6,420 nucleotides of DNA from Caulobacteraceae bacterium (GTDB lineage Bacteria; Pseudomonadota; Alphaproteobacteria; Caulobacterales; Caulobacteraceae): contig SDZP01000205.1 in assembly GCA_004144935.1 (NCBI GenBank), forward strand, positions 1-6,420, given 5' to 3'. Made by a program: the position numbers and the translations under genes. Positions 1 to 5,531 of this stretch are shown here, piece by piece (the stretch's first letter is position 1; every line of letters begins with the position of its first letter). The notes below the pieces were generated by a model that was not told where the DNA came from, made no database searches, and was given only the letters and a program-made list of their open reading frames with translations.

Positions 1-111
1 GGTTTCGGGGTGCATGTGCCCAAGGGCTACATCTACGCCGCCATGGCCTTCTCGGCCGGCGTCGAAGCCCTGAACATGTGGAGCCGGGCCCGCGCCGCGA
101 AGGGAAAGGCG
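1..111 (+). pseudogene. Fragment of TerC C-terminus on the opposite strand
   Basis: Frame 1 of the plus strand reads the TerC segment GFGVHVPKGYIYAAMAFS followed by AGVEALNMWSRARAAKGKA. The part after AFSA matches the family pattern for the last helix and basic tail (E. coli YgdQ has a similar PKGYLYAA...FSVMIEAIN stretch, from memory). This fragment therefore carries the tail that the minus-strand gene lacks. It has no start codon of its own and after 112 runs into the reverse complement of the right arm. It is not an independent gene; it is most likely the displaced 3' end of the same gene. Confidence 0.75.
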
Positions 112-169
112 CCGCCGAGAAGGCCATGGCGGCGTAGATGTAGCCCTTGGGCACATGCACCCCGAAACC
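1..169. repeat. Perfect 56-bp inverted repeat with 57-nt loop (fold-back)
   Basis: Positions 1-56 are the exact reverse complement of 114-169, separated by a 57-nt loop (57-113). Identity ends at 57/113 and may continue beyond the left edge. Both arms encode the same TerC segment (GFGVHVPKGYIYAAMAFS), on plus in the left arm and on minus in the right arm. A perfect inverted duplication of internal coding sequence, exactly at the end of the sequence and with the true gene tail in the loop, most simply indicates a fold-back chimera or assembly turn-around. A real inverted duplication is the alternative. Confidence 0.95.
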
Positions 170-802
170 GTCGGCGATCAGCACCATGCCGATCATCAGC
201 AGGAAGCCCAGGGCCAGCATCACAACCGTCGGGTTCTTGTTGATGAAGTTGCCCAGCGGGTCGGCGGCCAGCAGCATGACGGTGATCGACACCAGCACGG
301 CGACCACCATGATCGGCAGGTGCTCGGTCATGCCGACGGCGGTCAGGATGCTGTCGATCGAGAAGACCAGGTCGAGCAGGACGATCTGGAAGATGGCCGA
401 CCCGACGTTGGTGATGACCACGTCGGTCTTGTCGAGCACGCCGGCGTTGTCGGGGGCCGGATCGACGCTGTGGTGGATCTCCTTGGTCGCCTTCCAGACC
501 AGGAACAGGCCGCCGGCGATCAGGATCAGGTCCTTCCAGCTGAACTCGTTGCCGAACAGGGTGAAGACCGGCTGAACCAGGCCGACGATCCAGGCGATGG
601 TCGACAGCAGGATCAGCCGCATGACCAGGGCCAGGCCAATGCCCAGGCGCCGCACCTTCTGGCGGTTCGCCTCGGGCAGCTTGTTCGAGAGAATCGAGAT
701 GAAGATGAGGTTGTCGATCCCGAGCACCACCTCCATCACGATAAGGGTGACCAGCGCGGCCCAGGCCGCCGGATCCGTCAGAAGTTGCGCAATGCCGTCC
801 AC
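1..802 (-). CDS. TerC-family (YgdQ/YkoY-like) integral membrane protein, 3' end disrupted at window edge
   Basis: An inner-membrane protein of the TerC family, some members of which (Alx, MeeF, MeeY) export Mn2+; the substrate of this one is unknown. I read it from a GTG at 802-800, giving an N-terminus beginning MDGIAQLL. An AGGGAGG lies 13 nt upstream, rather far; an in-frame TTG 12 nt earlier sits too close to it. Hydrophobic helices carry the family's intramembrane acidic motifs: E24 with G28-I-D30-N31, and F147-S-I-D150-S151. A second conserved block, residues 212-229 (GFGVHVPKGYIYAAMAFS), is the usual start of the last helix. After about residue 230 (position 114) the frame leaves the family sequence, reads into the loop and left arm of an inverted repeat, and stays open to the edge without a stop. 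The expected tail, GVEALNMWSRARAAKGKA, is instead on the plus strand at 58-111. Family identity is secure; the 3' end is not reliable. Confidence 0.88.
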   Translation of the reverse strand, partial: MDGIAQLLTDPAAWAALVTLIVMEVVLGIDNLIFISILSNKLPEANRQKVRRLGIGLALVMRLILLSTIAWIVGLVQPVFTLFGNEFSWKDLILIAGGLFLVWKATKEIHHSVDPAPDNAGVLDKTDVVITNVGSAIFQIVLLDLVFSIDSILTAVGMTEHLPIMVVAVLVSITVMLLAADPLGNFINKNPTVVMLALGFLLMIGMVLIADGFGVHVPKGYIYAAMAFSAAPFPSRRGPGSTCSGLRRRPRRPWRRRCSPWAHAPRN

Positions 803-879
803 GTTCGGTCTCAAGCCTCCCTAAACCTTCGTGGGCCATACTTAGGGTCGACTGCGACAATTGGAAGCACCCCGCCCGC
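803..879. promoter_or_regulatory. Divergent intergenic region between TerC gene and acyltransferase gene
   Basis: This 77-bp gap separates divergent start codons, so promoters for both genes are expected here or inside the flanking genes. The minus strand has an AGGGAGG ahead of the TerC GTG. On the plus strand only a weak GGAAG (863-867) precedes the acyltransferase ATG, 12 nt away. I could not find a convincing -35/-10 pair in either direction. Confidence 0.4.
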
Positions 880-1980
880 ATGAATGACGCCGCCCACATC
901 AAGCCGCTGACCGGCCTGCGGTTTTTCGCCGCCATGTGGGTGGTGCTCTACCATTACTGGCCCAACCTCCAGGTCGGCGTCAGCCCCGCGCTGATCGAGA
1001 AAGGCTACCTGGGGGTCGAGCTGTTCTTCACCCTTTCGGGCTTCATCCTCTGCCACGTCTATCTGGAGAGCTTCGGCGAGGGACGGTTCAAGTACGGCGC
1101 CTTCCTGTGGAACCGGCTGGCGCGGGTCTATCCGCTGCATCTGGCCACCCTGCTTGGCGTCATGGCCCTGGGGCTGGCGGCCGGCGCGGCCGGCTTCGCC
1201 ATCGACGCCAACATCCTCAGCTGGGACTCGCTGCCGGCCAACCTGCTGTTGCTGCAGGCCTGGGGCCTCGCCCCGCAGGCCGCGTTCAACCACCCCAGCT
1301 GGTCGATCTCGGCCGAGTGGTTCGCCTACCTGACCTTCCCGGTCTTCGCCTGGGCCTCGTGGAAGCTGCGCCACCGGGCGTGGCTGGGCGCCGCCCTGGC
1401 CATCGGCTTCATGGTCGTCCTCTACCCGGCCTACGCCGCCCTGACCGGCGGCCAGAGCCTGACGCAGGCCACCATTCACTGGGGCGCCCTGCGCATCGTC
1501 CCCTGTTTCGCCCTCGGCTGCGCCATGCATGGATTGTGGCGCTCCGGCGCCGTGAAGGGCCTGCGGGCCGGGGCCGTCGGCGCCGCTTTCATGGGCGCCG
1601 GCGCCTTGATGGCGGCGGTGTCCGGAGCCCCCGACCTGCTGGCCGTGGCCGGCTTCGGGGGGCTGATCCTGTGCCTGGCCGGGATGGCGGAGCACGGCTC
1701 GCGATTCGCCAGCGGCAAGGGCTTCGTTTATCTCGGCGAGATCAGCTATTCGGTCTATATGATATGCGTGCCCTGGAAGCTTCTGTTTGTGAATGCAGCA
1801 ACAAAGCTGTTGAATACAACAGACGATAGACTGCCCTGGTACATCTGGCTGCTGTTCATCGTCTCGGTGGTTCCATTGGCCGCCGCCAGCTATCACCTGA
1901 TCGAACGCCCGGCCCGGGCGCGCATGAAGCTCATGATGGATTTATGGGCGAAAAGACGATCTGTCGCGCCCGCGGCGTGA
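880..1980 (+). CDS. Acyltransferase 3 family membrane protein (OafA/YrhL-like)
   Basis: A polytopic inner-membrane acyltransferase (Acyl_transf_3). Members transfer acetyl or other acyl groups to surface sugars such as O-antigen, exopolysaccharide or peptidoglycan; the acceptor here cannot be told. The 366 aa fit a stand-alone membrane domain without a fused SGNH domain. Family motifs are visible in order: R14 and H25 in LTGLRFFAAMWVVLYHY (the RX10H motif), GVELFFTLSGFIL at 45-57, the basic WNRLARVYPLH at 77-87, and SWSISAEWFAYL at 140-151, the counterpart of the usual S-x-S-x-E motif. Hydrophobic helices follow to about residue 350, with a basic cytoplasmic tail. The ATG at 880 puts the first motif at the usual distance from the N-terminus, although the ribosome binding site is weak. 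The CHAP gene starts 70 bp downstream on the same strand, so co-transcription is possible. Codons around 1756-1830 are AT-richer than in the rest of the gene. Confidence 0.93.
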   Translation: MNDAAHIKPLTGLRFFAAMWVVLYHYWPNLQVGVSPALIEKGYLGVELFFTLSGFILCHVYLESFGEGRFKYGAFLWNRLARVYPLHLATLLGVMALGLAAGAAGFAIDANILSWDSLPANLLLLQAWGLAPQAAFNHPSWSISAEWFAYLTFPVFAWASWKLRHRAWLGAALAIGFMVVLYPAYAALTGGQSLTQATIHWGALRIVPCFALGCAMHGLWRSGAVKGLRAGAVGAAFMGAGALMAAVSGAPDLLAVAGFGGLILCLAGMAEHGSRFASGKGFVYLGEISYSVYMICVPWKLLFVNAATKLLNTTDDRLPWYIWLLFIVSVVPLAAASYHLIERPARARMKLMMDLWAKRRSVAPAA

Positions 1981-1994
1981 AAAGAGTCTTTTCA
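1978..1994. repeat. 17-nt palindrome overlapping stop codon, with central GANTC site
   Basis: The sequence TGAAAAGAGTCTTTTCA has perfect 8-bp arms around a single central G. Its first three bases are the acyltransferase stop codon. The centre contains GAGTC (1984-1988), a GANTC site of the kind methylated by CcrM in many alphaproteobacteria. It lies 57 bp before the CHAP start codon. The low-GC stem and lack of a following U-tract argue against a terminator, so a protein-binding site is more likely. Function is inferred. Confidence 0.5.
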
Positions 1995-2016
1995 TTCTCC
2001 TGTGAGATGACTAAGC

Positions 2017-2031
2017 GTTACCGATAGTTAC
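2017..2031 (+). promoter_or_regulatory. Tandem GTTAC repeat, 10-bp spacing, upstream of CHAP gene
   Basis: GTTAC occurs at 2017-2021 and again at 2027-2031, one helical turn apart and just before the ribosome binding site. Direct half-sites with this spacing are typical of response-regulator binding. They are not a CtrA site: that consensus is TTAA-N7-TTAA, and here it is TTAC-N6-TTAC. Chance occurrence is quite possible. Confidence 0.25.
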
Positions 2032-2034
2032 GGC

Positions 2035-2041
2035 GGGGGAG
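2035..2041 (+). promoter_or_regulatory. Ribosome binding site of CHAP gene
   Basis: GGGGGAG ends 9 nt before the ATG at 2051. It is the best ribosome binding site among the plus-strand genes here and supports that start, which also gives a complete signal peptide. Confidence 0.7.
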
Positions 2042-2050
2042 CAATCCAGC

Positions 2051-2728
2051 ATGCGTTCACGGACACGAAACGTCCTTGGGTCTTTGACCGCCGCCTTGAT
2101 GATCAGCCTGATTCCGGCGGTCTCCTCGGCCGAAACCTACTGGCAATGTGTCCCGTTCGCCCGCCTGCTCTCCGGCATCCAGATCTTCGGCGACGCCCAC
2201 ACCTGGTGGGGCCAGGCCGTGCAGCGCTACCAGACCGGCAACACCCCGCAGATGGGCGCCGTGCTCAGCTTCAAGGCCACCGGCCGCATGCGGCTGGGCC
2301 ACGTGGCCGTCGTCTCCCGAGTGCTCACCGACCGCGTCATCCAGATCACCCACGCCAACTGGTCCGCTATCGGCGGGGCCCGCGGCAAGGTCGAGCGTGA
2401 CGTGACCGTCGTCGACGTCTCGCCGGGCGGCGACTGGACCCAGGTCAAGGTCTGGTACGACCCGATCCGCGACCTCGGCACCTCGGTCTACCCGACCCAT
2501 GGCTTCATCTATCCCGACGGCCAGGCCCAGAAGCTGGCCCAGGCCTCCGGCCGCTTCGCCCTCGCCCAGGACACCGCCACCCTGGTGGCCAACTCCGCGG
2601 CCGGCCATGTGGTCGGCTCGGTCCGGCCGGGCGCCTCGCCCCTGGCCCTGCTCAACAAGGCGGCCGAAACCACCGACAACATCGCCGACCTGATCCAGAA
2701 GGCGACCGGCGGCGGCGACAAGAAGTAG
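2051..2728 (+). CDS. Secreted CHAP-domain cysteine hydrolase (putative peptidoglycan amidase/endopeptidase)
   Basis: A 225-aa exported protein. Residues 1-27 form a Sec signal peptide: basic RSRTR, a hydrophobic core, then AVSSA before E28, a good signal peptidase I site. The mature protein opens directly with a compact CHAP (NlpC/P60-like) domain. C33 in YWQCVPFARLLSG is the likely nucleophile, H84 in LGHVAVV the likely base, and N103 in THANW the likely third residue. CHAP domains usually cut amide bonds in peptidoglycan peptides or side chains, so a periplasmic wall-remodelling role is likely; the bond cut is not readable. W52-W53 and the segment GNTPQMGAVLSF (63-74) fit the fold. After about residue 150 comes an Ala-rich C-terminal region without a recognised domain, ending GGGDKK. 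A terminator follows 30 bp after the stop, so this gene ends its transcription unit. Confidence 0.88.
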   Translation: MRSRTRNVLGSLTAALMISLIPAVSSAETYWQCVPFARLLSGIQIFGDAHTWWGQAVQRYQTGNTPQMGAVLSFKATGRMRLGHVAVVSRVLTDRVIQITHANWSAIGGARGKVERDVTVVDVSPGGDWTQVKVWYDPIRDLGTSVYPTHGFIYPDGQAQKLAQASGRFALAQDTATLVANSAAGHVVGSVRPGASPLALLNKAAETTDNIADLIQKATGGGDKK

Positions 2729-2758
2729 TCCGCCGTACCCTGAATTCAAAAATGCCAG

Positions 2759-2785
2759 AGGGCCGGTGGAAACGCCGGCCCTTTT
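2759..2785 (+). terminator. Intrinsic terminator downstream of CHAP gene
   Basis: An 8-bp GC-rich stem, AGGGCCGG (2759-2766) with CCGGCCCT (2775-2782), encloses an 8-nt loop and runs into TTTT (2782-2785), then GCTTT. It lies 30 bp past the CHAP stop codon and is oriented to end plus-strand transcription. This separates the CHAP gene from corA. Confidence 0.85.
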
Positions 2786-2814
2786 GCTTTGCCGGTCGAC
2801 GCCGGTCGCGCCCG

Positions 2815-2839
2815 CCGGCTTGCACCTGCCTGCAACCGG
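2815..2839. other. Potential hairpin in the corA upstream region
   Basis: CCGG and TTGCA (2815-2818, 2820-2824) pair with TGCAA and CCGG (2831-2835, 2836-2839), with one bulged C at 2819 and a 6-nt loop. A T-run (2849-2853) follows about 10 nt later, too far for a standard terminator. It could be a backup terminator, a structured leader element or a chance fold. Confidence 0.25.
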
Positions 2840-2957
2840 GCGCCCATGTTTTTGTCACTCGACCTCTACAGTATCCATACGCCGATGCGCCCGAATAGCC
2901 ATGCCGGGCAAACAGTTCATTACGCCTATGGTATTGAAAAACCTGGACAATGTACCG

Positions 2958-2983
2958 TTGCACCTTCCCGGAAGCGGTATAAT
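2958..2983 (+). promoter_or_regulatory. Candidate promoter of corA
   Basis: TTGCAC (2958-2963) and a perfect TATAAT (2978-2983) are separated by 14 bp, short for E. coli but within the range described for Caulobacter housekeeping promoters. An 11-nt palindrome, CTTCC-C-GGAAG (2964-2974), fills the spacer and could be an operator. Transcription would start near 2990, giving a leader of about 80 nt. The rest of 2786-3072 has no convincing gene. It holds a relatively AT-rich stretch (about 2845-2990), unusual for this genome and typical of a promoter region. Confidence 0.5.
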
Positions 2984-3072
2984 GGCCCGCCGCTTCGATA
3001 AGCCTCGCGTTGACGCCGCCGCGTCTCCGCGCCATGCCTTGGGCTGTCTCCAGCCCCTATCAGGACCCGTCG

Positions 3073-4038
3073 ATGATCCGTCTCCTCCAGCGCGACGCCC
3101 AGACCGTGGAGGAGATCACGCCGGGCGACGACTGGGTCCTGCCAGAAGAGACCGTCTGGATCGATCTGGTCGAGCCGACCCGGGACGAGGAGATCCTCAT
3201 CGAGCGCCAGCTGATGCTGGAACTGCCGACCCGCGAGGACATGTCCGAGATCGAGGCCACCTCGCGTCTTTACCGCGAAGGCGCGGCCACCTACCTGACC
3301 GTCGAGGTGATCACCGGGGCGGCGGCCGAGGCGCCGCGCCTGACGCCGGTGACCTTCGTGCTGGTCCGCGACCGGCTGATCACCATCCGCTACGCCCACC
3401 CCCGGGCCTTCACCCTGTTCGAGACCACCCTGGCCGAGCGCGGCGGCGCCCTCTGCGCCAAGGGCGAGGCGGTGTTCCTGGGCCTGCTGGACGCCATCGT
3501 CGACCGGGTGGCGGACATCCTGGAAGCCGCCTCCGACCAGGTCGAGGGCCTCTCCAACCACATCTTCGAACGGCCGCGCCGAACGGCGAGGTTCGAGATC
3601 ATCCTCGGCAAGCTCGGCCGTTGGCGCGGCATCACCGCCAAGGCGCGCAACAGCCTGATCAGCCTGTCGCGCCTGCTGCTCTACGCCTCGGTCTCGCCCT
3701 TCATCGCCGAGGGTGAGGGCGACGCGGTGCGCATCAAGTCGCTGCAACGGGACGTGGCCAGCCTGACCGACCACGCCGGCCATCTGTCCGGCGACATCAC
3801 CTTTCTGCTCGACGCCACGCTGGGCATGATCAACATCGAGCAGAACGGCATCATCAAGTTCTTCTCGATCGCCGCCGTCATCTTCCTGCCGCCGACCCTG
3901 GTGGCCAGCTATTTCGGCATGAATTTCAAGCACATGGCCGAATTCGACCTGCCCTGGGGCGAGCCTCTGGCGCTCGGTCTGATGGTGGTGGCGGTGGTGC
4001 TGCCGATGCTCTGGTTCAAGCGCAAGGGCTGGTTCTGA
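3073..4038 (+). CDS. corA: CorA-type magnesium/divalent cation transporter
   Basis: A homopentameric inner-membrane channel for Mg2+ (also Co2+ or Ni2+ in some members). I start at the ATG at 3073 (321 aa, MIRLLQRDAQ). It has AGGA at 3062-3065 with 7 nt spacing, and the N-terminus matches the family. Longer in-frame starts at 3034 (ATG) and 3010 (TTG) add a sequence that does not look like CorA and have no clear binding site. Residues 1 to about 240 are the cytoplasmic alpha/beta and long helical funnel domain. The first membrane helix (about 260-280) ends in the signature Y-F-G-M-N, with GMN at 282-284. The external loop is short (KHMAEFDLPWG) and the second helix (about 298-315) ends in the basic tail KRKGWF. 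GMN and the basic end favour CorA over ZntB. A strong TATAAT-containing promoter candidate lies upstream. A pentapeptide-repeat gene starts 96 bp downstream on the same strand and may be co-transcribed, as no strong terminator separates them. Confidence 0.94.
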   Translation: MIRLLQRDAQTVEEITPGDDWVLPEETVWIDLVEPTRDEEILIERQLMLELPTREDMSEIEATSRLYREGAATYLTVEVITGAAAEAPRLTPVTFVLVRDRLITIRYAHPRAFTLFETTLAERGGALCAKGEAVFLGLLDAIVDRVADILEAASDQVEGLSNHIFERPRRTARFEIILGKLGRWRGITAKARNSLISLSRLLLYASVSPFIAEGEGDAVRIKSLQRDVASLTDHAGHLSGDITFLLDATLGMINIEQNGIIKFFSIAAVIFLPPTLVASYFGMNFKHMAEFDLPWGEPLALGLMVVAVVLPMLWFKRKGWF

Positions 4039-4134
4039 GCGCCCGCGTCGGGCACACGGGCTGCTGACCGGAAACGAGGATTTTAGCCCGGGTCTCACCC
4101 TTCCTTAAGGGCGCCGGCCGAAGATTGCCGTTCG

Positions 4135-5343
4135 ATGTCCGCCGCCCCCAACCTGCTCCGCGCCCTGGAACACGCCAGCCTCAAGCAGACGCTGGAGGCG
4201 CACGCGCGGTTTCTGACCGGCCGGCCAGGCGGCCGCCGCGCTAACCTGGCCCACGCCGACCTCAGCAACGTCATGCTGGAGGGGGTCAACCTGGCCGAGG
4301 CCGAGCTGACCGGAGCCCGGCTGAACGGGGCGACGCTGAAGGGCGGCGACCTGTCCCGCGCCGTCCTGTTCGGCGCCGACCTGCGTGACGCCGACCTGCG
4401 CGCCGCCAACCTCAGCAAGGCCGACCTGCGCGGCGTCTGCCTGCGCGGGGCCAACCTCTCCTACGCCAATCTCACCGGCGCCGACCTGCGCGAGGGCCGC
4501 ATCGCGATGCAGGACGCCGAGTTCGGCTTCCGCATCCTCAGCCACGACAGGCGGCCGGGCGACCTCGCCTACACGGTGATGGCCGGCGCCAACCTCGACG
4601 GCGTCCAGGTCTCCGAAGACTCCCGCTCGGCCGATCTCACCGACGCCGTCCTGTCGGGGGCTCAGCTGGGCGGGGCCCGCATGGTCAAGACTCTGCTCGA
4701 CGGGGCCGACCTGTCGGGGGCCGAGATGTTCAACACCGACCTCTCGGGCGCCTCGCTGAAGCGGGCCGTGCTGACCGGGGTCGACACCTCCAGCGCCAAC
4801 CTCGAACAGGCCGACCTCTCCGACGTGCTGCGCGCCCCGCCGCCGATCGTCTACATCGACGATCTGCCGCTGGGCGAGGTGGTGGCCGACCACGAGCGTT
4901 ACTGCGCCAGCCATGGGGCCGAAGGGGCCATCGCCAAGGTCGCCCGCGTCGATTTCCGCAGCCTGCGCCAGCTGCGCCGCCGGGTGCTGACGGGCATCCA
5001 GGCCCAGGGCGCGATCTTCTTCGGCATGGACATGGAGGGCGTGCAGCTGCAAGGCGCCGACCTGACCGGCGCCGACCTCAGGGGCGCCAACCTGCGCGCC
5101 GCCGACCTGCGAGGGGCCAAGCTGCTGGACGCCCGGCTGGACCGCGCCGATCTGCGCGGCGCCAATCTCGACCCCCTGCTGATCGCCGAGGGCCGCCACC
5201 TGCGCAGCAACCTGACCCGCGCGGTCCTGCGCCAGGCCGACCTGCGAGACGCAAGAGCCCGCAACGCCCGCCTGCTGGAAGCCGACCTGACCGGCGCCAA
5301 GCTGGCCGGCGCCGACCTGACCGGGGCGGAGCGGGAGTTTTAG
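4135..5343 (+). CDS. Pentapeptide-repeat protein, two-unit beta-helix
   Basis: 402 aa dominated by A(D/N)LXX pentapeptide repeats, which fold as a right-handed quadrilateral beta-helix. Repeats run about 36-122, more irregularly 143-231, and again 293-399. A non-repeat linker (232-292) begins with a proline stretch (235-237). Two segments resemble each other: residues 20-43, with L-E-A-H23-A-R and G-G-R-R-A-N-L, and residues 246-274, with L-G-E-V-V-A-D-H253-E-R and G-A-E-G ahead of V-D-F. I read them as related N-terminal caps, so the protein would be two beta-helical units in tandem. No signal peptide, membrane helix or enzymatic motif is visible, so it is probably cytosolic. The biochemical role is unknown. 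DNA-mimic proteins such as MfpA and Qnr share the repeat but are about half this length, so gyrase protection is not claimed. The ATG at 4135 has no good ribosome binding site, but there is no better in-frame start. Confidence 0.9.
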   Translation: MSAAPNLLRALEHASLKQTLEAHARFLTGRPGGRRANLAHADLSNVMLEGVNLAEAELTGARLNGATLKGGDLSRAVLFGADLRDADLRAANLSKADLRGVCLRGANLSYANLTGADLREGRIAMQDAEFGFRILSHDRRPGDLAYTVMAGANLDGVQVSEDSRSADLTDAVLSGAQLGGARMVKTLLDGADLSGAEMFNTDLSGASLKRAVLTGVDTSSANLEQADLSDVLRAPPPIVYIDDLPLGEVVADHERYCASHGAEGAIAKVARVDFRSLRQLRRRVLTGIQAQGAIFFGMDMEGVQLQGADLTGADLRGANLRAADLRGAKLLDARLDRADLRGANLDPLLIAEGRHLRSNLTRAVLRQADLRDARARNARLLEADLTGAKLAGADLTGAEREF

Positions 5344-5386
5344 GGTCGCCCGCGATCCGTTCCCCTATCGCGACGCCCGCCTACCC

Positions 5387-5525
5387 GTCGTCATCCTAGG
5401 CCTTGTGCCCAGGATCCACCGTTCGGCCGCCGCAAGCCCCAGCCGTGGAGGCGCGGCCGCGCCTCCACCCAATGGTCAATGCAAGCGGACCCGTGGGTCC
5501 CATGGACAAGCCCTGGGATGACGAC
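5387..5525. repeat. Large imperfect inverted repeat between convergent genes (alphaproteobacterial palindromic element type)
   Basis: Two 33-nt arms, 5387-5419 and the reverse complement of 5493-5525, match at 26 of 33 positions, with the outer 10 nt identical (GTCGTCATCC). The arm pattern GTCATCC...CTTGT...GGATCCA resembles a short repeat seen in intergenic regions of many alphaproteobacteria (recalled, not searched). The 73-nt interior contains a perfect 24-bp palindrome, and a smaller hairpin, GGACCC-GT-GGGTCC (5487-5500), overlaps the right arm. The element fills most of the 188-bp gap (5344-5531) between the convergent pentapeptide and crotonase genes. It may fold transcripts from both sides and act as a two-way transcription end or mRNA stabiliser. 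No U-tract is present. Confidence 0.7.
5445..5468. repeat. Perfect 24-bp GC-rich palindrome
   Basis: The half-site GTGGAGGCGCGG is followed directly by its exact reverse complement, with no spacer. The centre is a GCGGCCGC octamer. It lies near the middle of the larger inverted repeat. In RNA it would form a very stable stem, though a few central bases must unpair to make a loop. No run of T follows on either strand, so it is not a classical intrinsic terminator. Confidence 0.9.
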
Positions 5526-5531
5526 TGGAGA

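Noticed and set aside
155..883. Long plus-strand open frame antisense to the TerC gene
   Set aside because: The product is a His/Asp/Gln-rich string typical of antisense reading through GC-rich membrane-protein codons; no motif and no ribosome binding site.
33..935. Long minus-strand open frame overlapping the TerC gene and the start of the acyltransferase gene
   Set aside because: Its product is rich in Arg, Pro, Gly and Asp with no family pattern, and it is out of frame with the clearly recognisable TerC reading. It is a GC-driven shadow.
811..1896. 361-codon minus-strand frame opposite the acyltransferase gene
   Set aside because: The plus-strand frame has all acyltransferase-3 motifs; the antisense product is Gly/Gln/Ala-rich and featureless.
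2789..3001. Short plus-strand frame (70 codons) in the corA upstream region
   Set aside because: It starts inside the terminator-proximal region without a ribosome binding site, has no recognisable domain and overlaps the promoter candidate.
3010..3072. Extended corA N-terminus from TTG 3010 or ATG 3034
   Set aside because: The extra 13-21 residues lack CorA similarity and have no good ribosome binding site, whereas ATG 3073 has AGGA at proper spacing.
4041..4053. GCCCG-CGT-CGGGC hairpin after corA as a terminator
   Set aside because: Only a 5-bp stem and no following T-run; read-through into the pentapeptide gene cannot be excluded.
2926..4098. 390-codon minus-strand frame opposite corA
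   Set aside because: CorA on the plus strand has the GMN motif and two membrane helices; the antisense product is His/Gln/Gly-rich without a family.
4105..5199. Minus-strand frame with a striking VGxxQVG repeat pattern
   Set aside because: The periodicity is the mirror of the pentapeptide codons (GCC GAC CTG type) on the plus strand, not an independent repeat protein.
4240..5340. Regular 15-bp periodicity that could look like a tandem DNA repeat or CRISPR-like array
   Set aside because: The period equals five codons, the units vary in sequence and all stay in frame, so it is protein repeat coding.
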